Source: CAWCUZ01 sp963798795 (lineage in GTDB: Bacteria > Acidobacteriota > Vicinamibacteria > Vicinamibacterales > SCN-69-37). Taken from it: 64,000 nt of DNA. The stretch is from contig CAWCUZ010000001.1 in assembly GCA_963798795.1 (NCBI GenBank), positions 868,001 to 932,000 on the forward strand, written 5' to 3'. The number at the start of each line of letters is the position of its first letter. Position 1 is the first letter of the stretch. The notes beneath the pieces are model-generated. The model was not told the origin of the DNA, did not search any database, and was given only the letters and a program-made list of their open reading frames with translations. Positions 1-11,104 of the stretch are shown here, in pieces. A program made the position numbers and the translations under genes.

Positions 1-571
1 TGAGAATGTCGTTCTGAATCGTGCCCGAGAGCGTCCGCCAGTCGGCGCCCTGCTGCTCGGCCACGACCAGGTACATCGCGAAAATCATCGAGGCGGGCGA
101 ATTGATCGTCATCGACGTCGTGATGTCGCCGAGCGCGATGCCCTCGAACAGCCGCTCCATGTCGGCCAGCGAGACCACCGACACGCCGCACTTGCCCACT
201 TCACCGAGCGACAGCGGGTGGTCCGGGTCGCGGCCCATCAGTGTGGGCAGATCGAACGCCACGCTGAGGCCGGTCCCGCCCGCCGCGAGCAGCTGCTTGT
301 AGCGCTGGTTGGTCTCCTCCGGCGTGCCGAACCCGGCGAACTGCCGCATCGTCCAGAGCTTGCCGCGATAGCCGTCCGCGTGGATGCCGCGCGTGTACGG
401 AAAGGCGCCCGGGTCGCCCGCGTCGCGCTCGTACGTCCAGGCGGCCAGGTCCTCGGCGGTGTAGAGCGCCTTGACCGGCCGGCCCGAAATCGTGGTGAAG
501 CGGGCGCGGCGCTCCGTCGCGCCCGCCTGGTCGCCGCCGACCGGCGCCGCCTCGGTCGTGGGGGCCTTCAT
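1..571 (-). CDS. mcm: Methylmalonyl-CoA mutase large subunit, N-terminal part (cut by window edge)
   Basis: Isomerises (R)-methylmalonyl-CoA to succinyl-CoA with adenosylcobalamin, the last step of propionyl-CoA catabolism. Only the first 190 residues are present. After a short variable N-terminus comes the family's typical opening: a YTRGIHADGYRGKLWTMRQF-like stretch at about residues 58-78, then GFGTPEETNQRYKQLL, a TGLSVAFDLPT strand and SMTINSPAS. All belong to the substrate-binding TIM barrel. The cobalamin-binding C-terminus lies beyond the window. The ATG at 569-571 is preceded by a TATAAT box rather than a Shine-Dalgarno sequence. The call is firm; whether the protein is the MutB-type or single-chain form cannot be told. 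Confidence 0.93.
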   Translation of the reverse strand, partial: MKAPTTEAAPVGGDQAGATERRARFTTISGRPVKALYTAEDLAAWTYERDAGDPGAFPYTRGIHADGYRGKLWTMRQFAGFGTPEETNQRYKQLLAAGGTGLSVAFDLPTLMGRDPDHPLSLGEVGKCGVSVVSLADMERLFEGIALGDITTSMTINSPASMIFAMYLVVAEQQGADWRTLSGTIQNDIL

Positions 572-579
572 GGAGGTCA

Positions 580-585
580 ATTATA
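580..585 (-). promoter_or_regulatory. -10 box (TATAAT) upstream of mcm
   Basis: On the minus strand a perfect TATAAT ends 8 bases before the mcm ATG, so transcription would begin at or next to the start codon (leaderless mRNA). No good -35 hexamer is visible 17 bases further up. The consensus match in a GC-rich region is what is seen; leaderless initiation is inference. Confidence 0.45.
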
Positions 586-627
586 TAGGTGTCGCCGCGG
601 CCGCCGGCCGGCGCCCGCGCGCGTCGG

Positions 628-656
628 TTGACTTCCGCGGACCGGCTTTGTACCCT
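628..656 (+). promoter_or_regulatory. Sigma-70-like promoter of the glutamate dehydrogenase gene
   Basis: TTGACT (628-633), a 17-base spacer, then TACCCT (651-656). This would start transcription near 663 and give a leader of about 60 bases before the ATG at 725. A GGAG motif at 711-714 serves as ribosome binding site. Confidence 0.5.
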
Positions 657-724
657 CCGCTGTTTGTCTTCGGCCGGGCCGCCCCGGAGGACCGTTCGGG
701 CCGAAACTGTGGAGTAGTACTGCG

Positions 725-1975
<1,251 letters not shown>

Positions 1976-2008
1976 TCCCAATCCGCCGCCTCTGCCCCCG
2001 CCCTGACT

Positions 2009-2926
2009 CTACGCCCCGCCGCCGCGCGGAACCGGCGGCTCGCGCTCGGTCAGGCCGGAGCGCAGCATCATCGCCGCCGTGTAGAGGACGACGATGACGA
2101 CCAGCCAGCGAATCGCGACCAGCGGGAGCGACTTGACGAGATAGGCGGCGATCAACACGCCGGGAATGCCACCGATGGCGAGGCCCAGCGACGGCCGCAC
2201 GGCGTAGCTGTGCTTCCGCACGAACCGTGCGCTGCCGATGGGCATCAGGAAGGCGCAGGAGCCCATCATGATCGGGAATGCCGCCAGAGGGTCCATCCCG
2301 AGCAGGCTGATCATGATCAGGCACGGCGCATAGAGGCCGATTCCGAGCGTCATCAGCACGCCCAGCACGAAGTTGCCCCCCAGGCCGAGCCAGAGCCGCG
2401 TGCCGTGCAGGCCCAGCTCGGTCCCGCCCGCGGGCCCGATGCCGCGCAGCGAGAGGAACATCAGCGTCGCCGCCCCGAGCAGGCAGATGCCCATGCCGAT
2501 CTGCACCTTGCGCTTCGACCAGCCGGCGACGATGCCGGCGCCGAGCCAGGCCCCGGCCACCGCCGCGGCGATGAGGCCGATGAGCGTGACGGGATCCACG
2601 GTGACAATCGCGATGAAGATCAGCGCTTCGGCGACGGTCGGCAGCGTGTGACCCACGTTGAGCGTGCCGGGAATCAGCCGATCCGGCACCACCTTCGCGA
2701 ACTTGAAGATGCTGGTCGTGGGCGCGAACGACCCGATCCCGAGCGTGTCGAAGAAGTCGGTGACGAAGCCGACGAACAGGTGCAGCGGCGTCGGTGGACG
2801 GCGATCGATGGCCTCGGGCTCGATGCCCGCCACCTGGCGGGCGCGCCGCGCCTCCGTCCACCAGACCGCCATGAAATAGAGCGAGAACGCGACGAGCGCC
2901 AGCCGGAGCCAGTCCTTGGGGGCCAT
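2009..2926 (-). CDS. TauE/SafE-family membrane permease
   Basis: An integral membrane protein of 305 residues with about eight hydrophobic segments, of the family that exports sulfite, sulfoacetate or other organosulfur anions. The first segment (residues about 6-22) is followed by FVGFVTDFFDTLGIGSF, which resembles the signature of the first TauE repeat. A second, similar half begins near GNFVLGVLMTLGIGLY. This is the classical internal duplication. The start is set at 2926 because the upstream in-frame sequence belongs to a different gene's shadow frame. It follows the VWFA gene on the same strand after about 40 bases. The transported substrate cannot be predicted. Confidence 0.85.
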   Translation of the reverse strand: MAPKDWLRLALVAFSLYFMAVWWTEARRARQVAGIEPEAIDRRPPTPLHLFVGFVTDFFDTLGIGSFAPTTSIFKFAKVVPDRLIPGTLNVGHTLPTVAEALIFIAIVTVDPVTLIGLIAAAVAGAWLGAGIVAGWSKRKVQIGMGICLLGAATLMFLSLRGIGPAGGTELGLHGTRLWLGLGGNFVLGVLMTLGIGLYAPCLIMISLLGMDPLAAFPIMMGSCAFLMPIGSARFVRKHSYAVRPSLGLAIGGIPGVLIAAYLVKSLPLVAIRWLVVIVVLYTAAMMLRSGLTEREPPVPRGGGA

Positions 2927-2967
2927 CGGGCGGGATGCTAGCACACGTCGGTCGCGCCGACGCCCAG

Positions 2968-4954
2968 TCAGCCGGTGATGGCGAAGGCCACCAGTTTGCG
3001 CGCGGACGGCGGCCCCGGTGGCTCGATCGCGATCAGATACTGTCCCGGCGGCAGACTGCCCAGGCCCATGTTGATTTCGCAGGTGCCGCCGGCGCCGCAC
3101 GCCGGCGGGGGCAGCGCCACCATGGTCTTGCCGAACTGATTGAGGAGCGCCACCGCAGGCACGGGCGGCGGGCCCGAGACGCCGAGGATCTGAAACCGGA
3201 TCAGCAGACGTTCCGTGCGCGAGAACTCCCGCGACGCGGTCGGCACCGGCACCTCGGCCGAGCGAATCTGCTGGATGTCGCGGGCGGTGCGCCCACGGAA
3301 GACGATCGGCTCGGTCAGCCGGAGGCCGGTCGCGGCGGGATCCGGCGTGTCGACGTTCTGCTCCTGCGTATCGAGCCGCCTGCCGCTCGCGCTTTCCGCG
3401 ACGCCCACGAGATGCACGCCGCCCGCGGACACCTCGAAGGAGACGGCGCCGGCCCGCCGGCCGGTCTGGTCGTTCACTGGCACGGGCCCCTTGAACACCT
3501 CGTCGCCGTAAATGGACGTGGCCGTCACGATCACGTGATCGATCGGACTCGCCGGTGCGTCGGCCATGCCGGTTTCGACCAGGCTCTCCCACGACACCGT
3601 CAGCACCGGCTTGCCGGATGGCGCGATCGCGGCGCCGCCCCACAGGTCGAAGAGCCGGCCGCGGGCGGTGTGCGGCATCGCGGCCAGCGCGTCCCCGACG
3701 TCCGAGGGCGCGGTTGCCTTCGGCTCGGCGGCACGGGCGGCCCGGGCCGCGTCCTCCTCCGTGTAGGCCCAGTAGCCCCGGCGCGCCCGCACGTCGACGC
3801 CCTTGCGCTGCACCTTCACGTCGATCTCGTGGAATTTGCCGTCGCGCGGGGCCTCCGTCGATGTGTAGCCGAGCAGGTAATAGGCGGCCGAATCGCGGAG
3901 CATCTGGTCGAACGCCGGCCCGGCGTCGTTGCGGTTCACGAAGGCGCGTCCGTCGGTCTGGCTCGCGACCGTCCGGAGGATGTCGTTCATCTCCGACAGC
4001 ACCTGCCGGCCGGCATCCGACGAGACGTTGTCCGACAGGTCGAACGCCGACCCGGACAGGCCGCGCGGGTCGTAGCTGTAGATCGACGTGTTGCTGCGCG
4101 CGGCGGCTTCGAAGACGTTCTTCAACTGATCCTGGAGATCCATGGAGTTGAAGAACATCTGGTCGGACGGCGTCACGCCCTGCGGCGTCAACGAGCCGCT
4201 CGTCGCGACGCCGGGCGGCAGCGTGCTCGCCATCCCGCCGCTCACGTAGAGCACCGACTTGCGGCCGTCGCGGACCGTGCCGAGATACGTGCACAGCCCC
4301 TCGAGCGCGGAGATCACGATCTGGTTGCGGTTCCGTTCGAGCGCCTCGGGCGGCAGGTAGGACAGGCGCTCTTCCACGGCATTGCGCGGCGTGTAGTCGG
4401 TACTGGCGGCCTGCGAAATCGCCGAGCGTCATGCCGGTCGCGTTGTGGTCCGTCGAGAACGTCAGGCTGGTCACCGGCGAGAGCGGATACATCACGGCCA
4501 CCAGATCGTGCGGACCGAGGCGAGCGGTCAGCTCGGCCATGGCGTCGCGCACCCGGGCGCTGTCGGACCGGCGCACGTGATAGTCGTCCAGAAAGACGAC
4601 CAGAATCCGCGTGTCGTCGCGCGAGAGCTCCCGCTCCTGGTCTTCCTCCGAGTGGATCTCGCGCACGGGCGCCGCGCCGGCTCCCTCGGCGTCCACCAGC
4701 CGCACGAACTTGAACGCGTCGATCGTCTGCAGCTTGCCGTCCTCGCGGACCGTGAAGTCGGTCGGCTGGAGATCGGTGACCGGCTGCCCCTGCTTGTCGG
4801 TGACGATGACGTCGACCGAGACGCTGTCGACGCGGGTGCGGAACGTGGGCTGCTGCGGATTCTGCTGGCGTGCGGGATCGGCCGCCCGGAGCGCGGCCCG
4901 ACCGGGCGCCAGGGCCGCCGCCATCGCGAACACGATCAGCGTGCGACGCATCAT
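2968..4954 (-). CDS. Secreted VWFA-domain protein (one frameshift)
   Basis: A von Willebrand factor A-domain protein of the Acidobacteria type. It has a signal peptide (residues about 1-24), then an N-terminal domain with VDVIVTDKQGQPVTDL. The VWA fold follows, with VVFLDDYHV in place of a perfect DxSxS MIDAS, and later VLYVSGG and YSYDPRGL. The reading frame breaks once near 4400-4415, where one extra base separates GMTLGDFAG from TPRNAVEERLSYL. On either side the protein continues without loss, so this looks like a sequencing indel. Full length is about 660 residues. The gene is divergent from the acyl-CoA dehydrogenase. A homologue lies at 61132-63042. The function is unknown; adhesion or surface interaction is only a family guess. 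Confidence 0.85.
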
Positions 4955-4989
4955 GATCGAGCGGAGATGCCAATGATACCATCTCGGCT

Positions 4990-6156
4990 ATGACGACCCA
5001 GGGGGCGGAGTCGGCGATCGCGCTCACCCGGCTCAGCGAAGACGAGCGCCTCCTGCGCGCGAGCGTGCGCGAGTTCGCGGAAGCCCAGATCCGGCCGCTC
5101 GTGCGCGAGATGGACGAGCACGCCAGGATCGGCCGGCCGCTCATCGATCAGCTGTTCGACCTCGGTGTGATGAGCATCGAGATCCCCGAGTCGTTGGGCG
5201 GTGGCGGGGGGCGCTTTTTCCACGCCGTGCTCGCGGTCGAGGAGCTGTCGCGGGTGGACCCGTCGGTCGGCGTGCTGGTGGACGTGCAGAACACGCTGGT
5301 CATCAACGCCCTGCTCCGCTGGGCGAGCGCCGATCTGAAGGCGCGGCTCCTGCCGGCGATGACGGCCAGGACCGTCGGCGCCTATGCCCTGTCGGAAGCC
5401 GGCTCGGGCAGCGACGCGTTCGCGCTGCAGACGCGGGCGCGATCCGACGGCGCCGACTACGTTCTCACCGGCCGGAAGCTCTGGATCACCAACGCCAACG
5501 AAGCGGACATCTTCATCGTGTTCGCCACCGTCAATCCCGAGGCCGGCTACCACGGCATCACCGCCTTCATCGTCGAACGCGGCATGGCCGGCTTCACGGT
5601 CGGCAAGAAAGAGGACAAGCTGGGGATTCGCGCCTCGAGCACCTGCGAGCTGCTGCTCGAGGACTGCCGGGTGCCCGCCGCCAACGTTCTGGGCGAGGTC
5701 GGCAAGGGCTACAAGGTCGCCATCGAGACCCTGAACGAGGGACGCATCGGCATCGGCGCGCAGATGGTGGGCCTGGCGGCCGGCGCGCTGCACCACACCG
5801 TGGAGTACGTGAAGTCACGCAGGCAGTTCGGCAAACCGATTGCCGATTTCCAGGGCGTGCAGTTCCAGCTCGCGCGCGCCGCCACCGAGCTGGAAGCGGC
5901 CCGGCTGCTCGTCTACAATGCGGCCCGGCTCCGCGACCAGGGCGAGCCCTTTCTCACCGAAGCGGCCATGTGCAAGATCTTCGCGTCCGAAGTCGCCGAA
6001 CGCGTGTCCTCGCTCGCCATCAACCTGTACGGCGGCTACGGGTTCGTGAAGGACTACCCGGTCGAAAAGCTGTACCGCGACGCCAAGATCGGTCAGATCT
6101 ACGAGGGCACGTCCAACCTGCAGCTGCAGACGATTGCCAAACAGCTGCTCTCCTGA
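4990..6156 (+). CDS. Acyl-CoA dehydrogenase (short/branched-chain type)
   Basis: FAD-dependent alpha,beta-dehydrogenation of an acyl-CoA in fatty-acid or branched-chain amino-acid breakdown, passing electrons to ETF. At 388 residues it has the usual three-domain length. Seen are YALSEAGSGSDAF (FAD/substrate loop, about residue 130), WITNANEADIF, the RRQFGKPIADFQ helix, and IYEGTSNLQLQ near the end, where the Glu is the catalytic base of the short-chain class. The ATG at 4990 is 35 bases from the divergent VWFA start. It faces a second acyl-CoA dehydrogenase across a GAACC-rich repeat. Nearby mcm suggests valine/isoleucine or propionate-yielding pathways, which is inference. Confidence 0.94.
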   Translation: MTTQGAESAIALTRLSEDERLLRASVREFAEAQIRPLVREMDEHARIGRPLIDQLFDLGVMSIEIPESLGGGGGRFFHAVLAVEELSRVDPSVGVLVDVQNTLVINALLRWASADLKARLLPAMTARTVGAYALSEAGSGSDAFALQTRARSDGADYVLTGRKLWITNANEADIFIVFATVNPEAGYHGITAFIVERGMAGFTVGKKEDKLGIRASSTCELLLEDCRVPAANVLGEVGKGYKVAIETLNEGRIGIGAQMVGLAAGALHHTVEYVKSRRQFGKPIADFQGVQFQLARAATELEAARLLVYNAARLRDQGEPFLTEAAMCKIFASEVAERVSSLAINLYGGYGFVKDYPVEKLYRDAKIGQIYEGTSNLQLQTIAKQLLS

Positions 6157-6159
6157 GGG

Positions 6160-6268
6160 TCGGGGTTCGACGTTCCCCGGTTCGTTCCGAGTTGCCCGCT
6201 CAGGGTTCGGCACCGAACCCGGAACCCGGCACGAACCCTGAACCTCGAACGCCGAACCCGGAACCTTA
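6160..6268. repeat. GAACC-rich low-complexity intergenic repeat
   Basis: Between the two convergent acyl-CoA dehydrogenase genes lies a run of degenerate GAACCC/GGTTCG words. It contains at least six GAACC copies, in both orientations on the left (GGTTCGNNACCGAACC can pair) and in direct orientation on the right. It could serve as a bidirectional terminator. Nothing codes here. Confidence 0.5.
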
Positions 6269-7401
6269 CCCGAGCGTCTGCTGCGCGATGATCATGCGCT
6301 GGACCTCGGACGTGCCCTGGTAGATTTCAGCGGCGCGCGCGTCACGGAACAGACGCTCGATCGTCGATCCGCGGCGATAGCCGGCCGAGGCGAGGATCTG
6401 CATCGCGCGATCGGCCGCGCGATGGGCGGCTTCCGACGCCTGCAGCTTGGCCATCGCGGCCGGCAGCGGCGCCCGCGGCGTGCGGTCGTGCGCGTCGGCG
6501 GCCTTCCAGGTGAGCAGACGCGCCGCTTCGAGCTCGGTGGCGAGATCCGCCAATTGGAATTGAATCGCCTGGTAGTTGGCAATCGGCTGCCCGAAGGCCT
6601 GGCGCTCGCGCGCGTAGGCCACGGCCTGCTCGAGGGCGGCCTCGCCGACCCCGAGGGCCTGGGCCGCAATCGCAATGCGACCGCCTTCGAGCGCCCGCAT
6701 GGCGAGCCGGAAGCCGTGGCCCGGTTCGCCGACGACCGCGGCCGCGTCCACGCGCACGTCCTCGAGCGTGAGATCCATGCAGCCGAGTCCGCGGACCCCG
6801 AGCGAATCGGACGGGCTGCGTGAGAGACCGGCCGCGTCCATCGGGACGAGGAACGCCGTGATCCCGCGGCGGCGCGCGTCGGGCTGCGTCGCGGCGAAGA
6901 CCAGCGCGACGTCGGCGACTTCCGCGTTGGCCACCCAGACTTTCCGGCCGTTCAGGACGTAGCCGCGGTCGTCGAGCCGGGCAATCGTCTGCTGGTTCGC
7001 CGCGTCGGACCCGGCCTGTGCCTCCGACAAGGCGAACGCGCCGATGGCGCGGCCCGTGGCCAGGCGTTCGAGCCAGCCGTCCTGCTGCGGATCGGTGCCG
7101 AACTGCAGCAACGGCTCGGCCACCAGCGAGTTGTTCACCGTCAGGATCACGCCCAGCGTCGCACTCGCGCGGGACACCGCCTCGATCGCCAGCGCGTAGG
7201 AGACGTAGTCGCGTCCGGCCCCGCCACGCCGCGCCGGGATCGTGAGACCCACAGCCCGAGTCCAGCCGCCTCGGCCACCAGCTCGCGCGGAAACGCCCGC
7301 GTTTCGTCGATCGCGGCCGCGTTCGGTGCGACGCGGTCCCGGGCGAACACGCGGACCGCTGCGACGAACGCTTCCTGCTCGGCCGAGAGGGAGAAGTCCA
7401 T
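6266..7401 (-). CDS. Acyl-CoA dehydrogenase (second copy, one frameshift)
   Basis: The same flavoprotein family as the gene at 4990-6156 but a different subtype. The protein starts MDFSLSAEQEAF, continues with AIDETRAFPRELV, then GLTIPARRGGAG, FALSEAQAGSDAA, VWVANAEVADVAL, RQAFGQPIANYQ and the catalytic EIYQGTSEVQRM. The frame breaks once, near 7247-7255 between GLGL and GLTIP, with one base apparently missing; the two parts together give the normal length of about 380. The ATG at 7401 is preferred over 7416 because MDFSL is the family start and it lies 1 base after the stop of the HIT gene, suggesting translational coupling. Confidence 0.9.
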
Positions 7402-7402
7402 G

Positions 7403-7900
7403 TCAGCGTCCGGCATCGAGCCGCGCGAACACCGTCTGGAGCCGTTCGGCCGTCTGCGGCAGTTCCTCGGGCAGGACGCGTGTCTCGCCGACCACCGACA
7501 TGAAGTTCGTGTCGCCGTTCCAGCGCGGCACGACGTGCAGGTGCAGGTGATCCGAGGACGCCGGCGCCGGCCGGCTTGCCGAGGTTCATGCCCATGTTGA
7601 ACCCGTGCGGGCGGTAGACCTCGTCAGCGCGCGTTCGGCCGTCTGCGTCAGGCCGATGAGCTCGGCGAGCTCCGGCGCCTCGAGATCGGCCAGCCGTCCG
7701 GCGTGCCGGTTCGGCACCACCATGAGGTGGCCGTTGTTGTAGGGGAATTTGTTGAGGATGACGAAGCAGGCGGCCGCGCGGTGCACGATGAGCGGGTCGG
7801 CCGCGCCGCGCGCCAGCGCGTCACAGAAGATGCAGGGCGGGGTCGCCTGGCTGGCTTCGGTCACGTAGGCCAGTCTCCAGGGAGTCCAGAGGTGGTGCAT
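7403..7900 (-). CDS. HIT-family nucleotide hydrolase/transferase (two frameshifts)
   Basis: A histidine-triad protein of the Ap4A phosphorylase/Hint type. The N-terminal MHHLWTPWR and CIFC pair suggest a zinc-binding form. FPYNNGHLMVVPNRH follows near residue 55. The catalytic triad reads HLHLHVVPRW (H-x-H-x-H). The frame must be changed twice, near 7615-7620 and 7560-7565, each by a one-base indel; otherwise nothing is lost and the end is RLQTVFARLDAGR. The order HIT then acyl-CoA dehydrogenase with a 1-base gap indicates one transcript. The substrate is not predictable. Confidence 0.85.
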
Positions 7901-7912
7901 GACGCCGGCCGC

Positions 7913-8242
7913 TCATTCGGCCGGCGCCGGCTCGTCGGTCGCCGTCGCAGTCACACCGCCGCCGGCCGCCTGGTTGATCAGATCCTTCAGCTCCTTGCCA
8001 GGCTTGAAGTACGGCACCTTCTTGGGCGGCACGTCCACCTTGTCGCCCGTCTTCGGATTGCGCCCCTTGCGCGGCTCGCGCTGGCGCAGCCGGAAACTGC
8101 CGAATCCGCGCAGCTCGATTTTCTCGCCGCGGTGCAGCGCCTCCACGATGCTCTGGAAGACGGTGTCGACGATGACCTCGGAGTGCTTCTTGGTGAGGTC
8201 CGACACCCGCGAGACTTCTTCGACGAGTTCGGCTTTCGTCAT
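7913..8242 (-). CDS. HU/IHF-family DNA-binding protein
   Basis: A small nucleoid protein that bends DNA as a dimer. It has 109 residues: the conserved two-helix base (MTKAELVEEVSRVSDLTKK), then RGFGSFRLRQREPRKGRNPKTG, which forms the beta-arm with the proline that intercalates, then PPKKVPYFKPGKELKDLIN. It is closest to the IHF-beta style. A 15-residue Ala/Pro/Glu tail is extra. It lies downstream of rpsA on the same strand, an arrangement known from proteobacterial rpsA-ihfB, so IhfB is a reasonable name, though HU cannot be excluded. Confidence 0.93.
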   Translation of the reverse strand: MTKAELVEEVSRVSDLTKKHSEVIVDTVFQSIVEALHRGEKIELRGFGSFRLRQREPRKGRNPKTGDKVDVPPKKVPYFKPGKELKDLINQAAGGGVTATATDEPAPAE

Positions 8243-8266
8243 GGACGACTATGGACTTGGCGATCG

Positions 8267-8327
8267 GGAGATTTGGCGGTTTGGAGATTCAGAGTTCCAA
8301 CGATCGGAGTTGCGGTGCCAAATCTCC
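8267..8327. repeat. Inverted repeat GGAGATTTGGC / GCCAAATCTCC between rpsA and HU/IHF
   Basis: Two perfectly complementary 11-base arms (8267-8277 and 8317-8327) are separated by 39 bases that hold a further TTTGGAGATT copy. The stretch is conspicuously AT-richer than its surroundings. It sits just after the rpsA stop and before the HU/IHF start on the minus strand. It may end or attenuate rpsA transcription, or be a small mobile intergenic repeat. Confidence 0.5.
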
Positions 8328-8344
8328 AAATCCCCCATCCCCGA

Positions 8345-10103
8345 TCACTTGAGATGCTTGAAATGATCCCCCAGCGTGGCCTCGGGCCGCCCGGTGGTCT
8401 CCGTGTAGGCTTCCCAGTCCGCGCGGTACTGCTCGTCCTTCAGCGCACGGATGCTCAGGCCGATCTTCCGCTCGTCGGGCACAAGCCGGATGATCTTCAT
8501 CTGGTACGATCTCGCCGGCCCGCAGTTCGAGCTTCTCGCCGCCCTGGGTCGATTCGAACTCCGAGACGTGGATCAGCCCTTCGATGCCGTCGGCGAGCTC
8601 GACGAACGCGCCGAAGTTGGTCAGCCGGACCACCTTGCCCTCGACCACATCGCCCACGTGGTGGGCGTCGAAGAACTCCTTCCAGATGCCGGTCTGCAGC
8701 TGCTTCAGCCCGAGCGACAGCCGCTGGTTGTCGGCGTCGATGCTGAGCACCTGCGCCTCGACCGTGTCGCCCTTCTTCAGCACTTCCGACGGGTGTTTGA
8801 TCTTGCTCCACGACATGTCGGAGATGTGGATGAGGCCGTCGATCCCCTCCTCCACTTCGACGAACGCGCCGAACTCGGTCAGGTTGCGCACCTTGCCGGT
8901 GATCGTCGTGCCAACCGGGTATTTGTCCGCCAGCTCGTGCCACGGATTCGTCTCGACCTGCTTGAGGCCGAGCGAAATCCGGCGCGCGCCCGGATCGACG
9001 CCGAGCACCATCGCCTCGACCATGTCGCCGACGTTGAGGATCTTCGACGGGTGCTTGACGCGCTTGCTCCATGACATCTCGGACACGTGGATCAGGCCTT
9101 CGACGCCGGGCTCGAGTTCGATGAAGGCACCGTAGTCGGTCAGGCTCACGACCTTGCCCGTGACGCGGATGCCCACCGGATAGCGCTCGATGACGTTGGT
9201 CCACGGATCGGCCACGAGCTGCTTGTGGCCGAGCGACACGCGTTCGGTGGCCGGATCGTACTTGAGGACGATGACGTCGATCTCGTCGCCGACGTGCACG
9301 ACCTCCGAGGGGTGCGTGACGCGGCCCCACGACATGTCCGTGATGTGCAGCAGACCGTCGATGCCGCCGAGATCGATGAACGCGCCGTAGTCGGTGAGGT
9401 TCTTCACCGTCCCGCGCAGCACCTTGCCTTCGGCCAGCGTGTCGAGCGTCGTCTTCTTCTTTTCCGCGTTTTCTTCCTCGAGCAGGACCTTGCGCGAGAG
9501 CACGATGTTGCCGCGCTTCTTGTTGACCTTGATGACGCGCATGCGCAGCTCCTGCCCGCGCATGGCATCGAGATTGCGCACCGGCCGAACGTCGATCTGC
9601 GACCCGGGCAGGAACGCGCGAACGCCGATGTCCACCGCCAGGCCGCCCTTGATCCGCTCGATGACGCGGCCGATGACGACCTTCCGTTCCTGGAACGCTT
9701 TTTCGACCTCGTCCCAGATCTTCATCTTCTCGGCCTTCTCGCGCGACAGCACCACGTAGCCTTCGCGATCCTCCGTGCGCTCGAGCAGGACGTCGACGAT
9801 GTCGCCGGGCTGCGCGGCCACCAGCCCGCCCTCGTCGAGGAACTCTTCGATGGGAATGAGGCCTTCCGACTTGAACCCGACGTCCACGATCACTTCGGTC
9901 GGCGTCACCTTCACGACGGTGCCCTTCACCACTTCGCCTTCCGCGATGTTCCGGAAGCTGTTATCGTAAAAGTCGAGCAGGCTGGCGTATTCCTGCGGGT
10001 CCAGTTCTTCGCTGTCGCCGGCTGAGGAGTTGGGCGAGCCCGAGAGGGTCCTGGCACCTCCTTGTAGGATCTGGATCTTCTTCGTCTCGTCTACATTACC
10101 CAT
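8345..10103 (-). CDS. rpsA: 30S ribosomal protein S1 (frameshift near C-terminus)
   Basis: Ribosome-bound RNA-binding protein that melts mRNA at initiation. Tandem S1 (OB-fold) domains are visible, each ending in a G-L-I-H/P-[IV]-S-E/D motif: GLIPIEEF, DGLLHITDMSWGR, EGLIHVSEMSWSK, DGLIHISDMSWSK and EGLIHVSEF, plus one degenerate domain around residue 110. The start at 10103 follows GAGGAGG at a slightly long spacing. Near 8505 a single extra base breaks the frame between RAGEIV and MKIIRL; reading across it gives a normal S1 tail ending DHFKHLK at 8345. Total is about 585 residues, a usual length. Confidence 0.93.
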
Positions 10104-10281
10104 TGCGTTCAGGGGCCTCCTCGAGTCGGTCTCGTGCTTGGATTTCGCGATCCCGCGGGCGCTAGGCAGGCTCGACCGGAAAAGCGATAAGCATTGAATT
10201 ATCCGGTACTTAACCGGGGCAGGTCAACTGCCCTCCACGCGCGCGGCCTTCGGACCGCCGCCCGAGACGGGATGGACCGCC

Positions 10282-11073
10282 ATGCCAAAGCAGCGCCGAC
10301 CCAGAGTCAAGGCCCGAATCGCGAAGCGTCCGGCCCCCCGGCGGCGCCCCGCCCGTAAGACCGCCTCCACCCGCCGCCGGCCCAGGCCGGCCCGGCCCAA
10401 GGCCCGCAAATCAGCCCGGGGCACGCCCCGTTCGGCCGGCCGCAAGGCCTCCACGCGCCGCACGCGCAAGACGACCCGCCGCGCGCCGCGCCCGGCGCCA
10501 CGGCCCAAGACCGCCGCGCGCCCCGCTACGACCAGCCGTCGCCCGGCACGCCCGGCGGCGCGGCCGAAGGCCGCTGCGGGCTCCGCCACGACGACTCTTC
10601 GCCCGCCCGCCAAGACGGCTCCCGCGGCCCGGCCCGCCAGCGCCGTCCCGGCCGGGCGCGGCGCTCCGCCTCAGACCCTCGGACGCGAGCGCCGGCGTCT
10701 GCCTGACGATGAGCGCCTGGAACCCAGCCGGCCGGACGCTGACGACCGGCTGATGGCGTCGGCGCGGTCCGGCCACGACGAACTACGGGCCAACCTGCGT
10801 CGGCATCCCGAGAGCGGTCCCGAACTGACGGGCGGCGATATCGACGCGCGATGGGACGATGCCTACGCCGTCGGCGACGAGGCGCCGGGCGGCGACAACC
10901 CCACGCCCGATCAGGACCGCGTCGATGACATCGGCAAGTCGCTCGGCGTCCAGTACCAAGCCAACCAGGAACTGGAGGGCGGCGGCGAGATTGCCGAGCG
11001 GGACCGACGCCGCTGGGAGCTCGATCCGGCCTCGTCCGATGACTGGCCCCACGACAAGAAACGCAACCGCTGA
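10282..11073 (+). CDS. DUF6335-family protein with histone-H1-like basic N-terminus
   Basis: The first 130 residues are almost only Lys/Arg/Ala/Pro/Thr in H1-like words such as PKARKSA, RRTRKTTRR and ARPATTSRR, which would bind DNA without sequence specificity. After an acidic linker the rest matches DUF6335 as known from cyanobacteria and other phyla: LTGGDIDARWDDAYAVGDE, GGDNPTPDQDRVDDIG, GVQYQ and ERDRRRWELDPAS. Its biochemical role is unknown. It is a single gene, divergent from rpsA and convergent with cmk. The ATG at 10282 has only a weak GGA upstream. Family assignment is from memory of the motif, with no search possible. Confidence 0.75.
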   Translation: MPKQRRPRVKARIAKRPAPRRRPARKTASTRRRPRPARPKARKSARGTPRSAGRKASTRRTRKTTRRAPRPAPRPKTAARPATTSRRPARPAARPKAAAGSATTTLRPPAKTAPAARPASAVPAGRGAPPQTLGRERRRLPDDERLEPSRPDADDRLMASARSGHDELRANLRRHPESGPELTGGDIDARWDDAYAVGDEAPGGDNPTPDQDRVDDIGKSLGVQYQANQELEGGGEIAERDRRRWELDPASSDDWPHDKKRNR

Positions 11074-11104
11074 CCGCGCTGACCCAGGCCCCGGGTTTCA
11101 GCCC

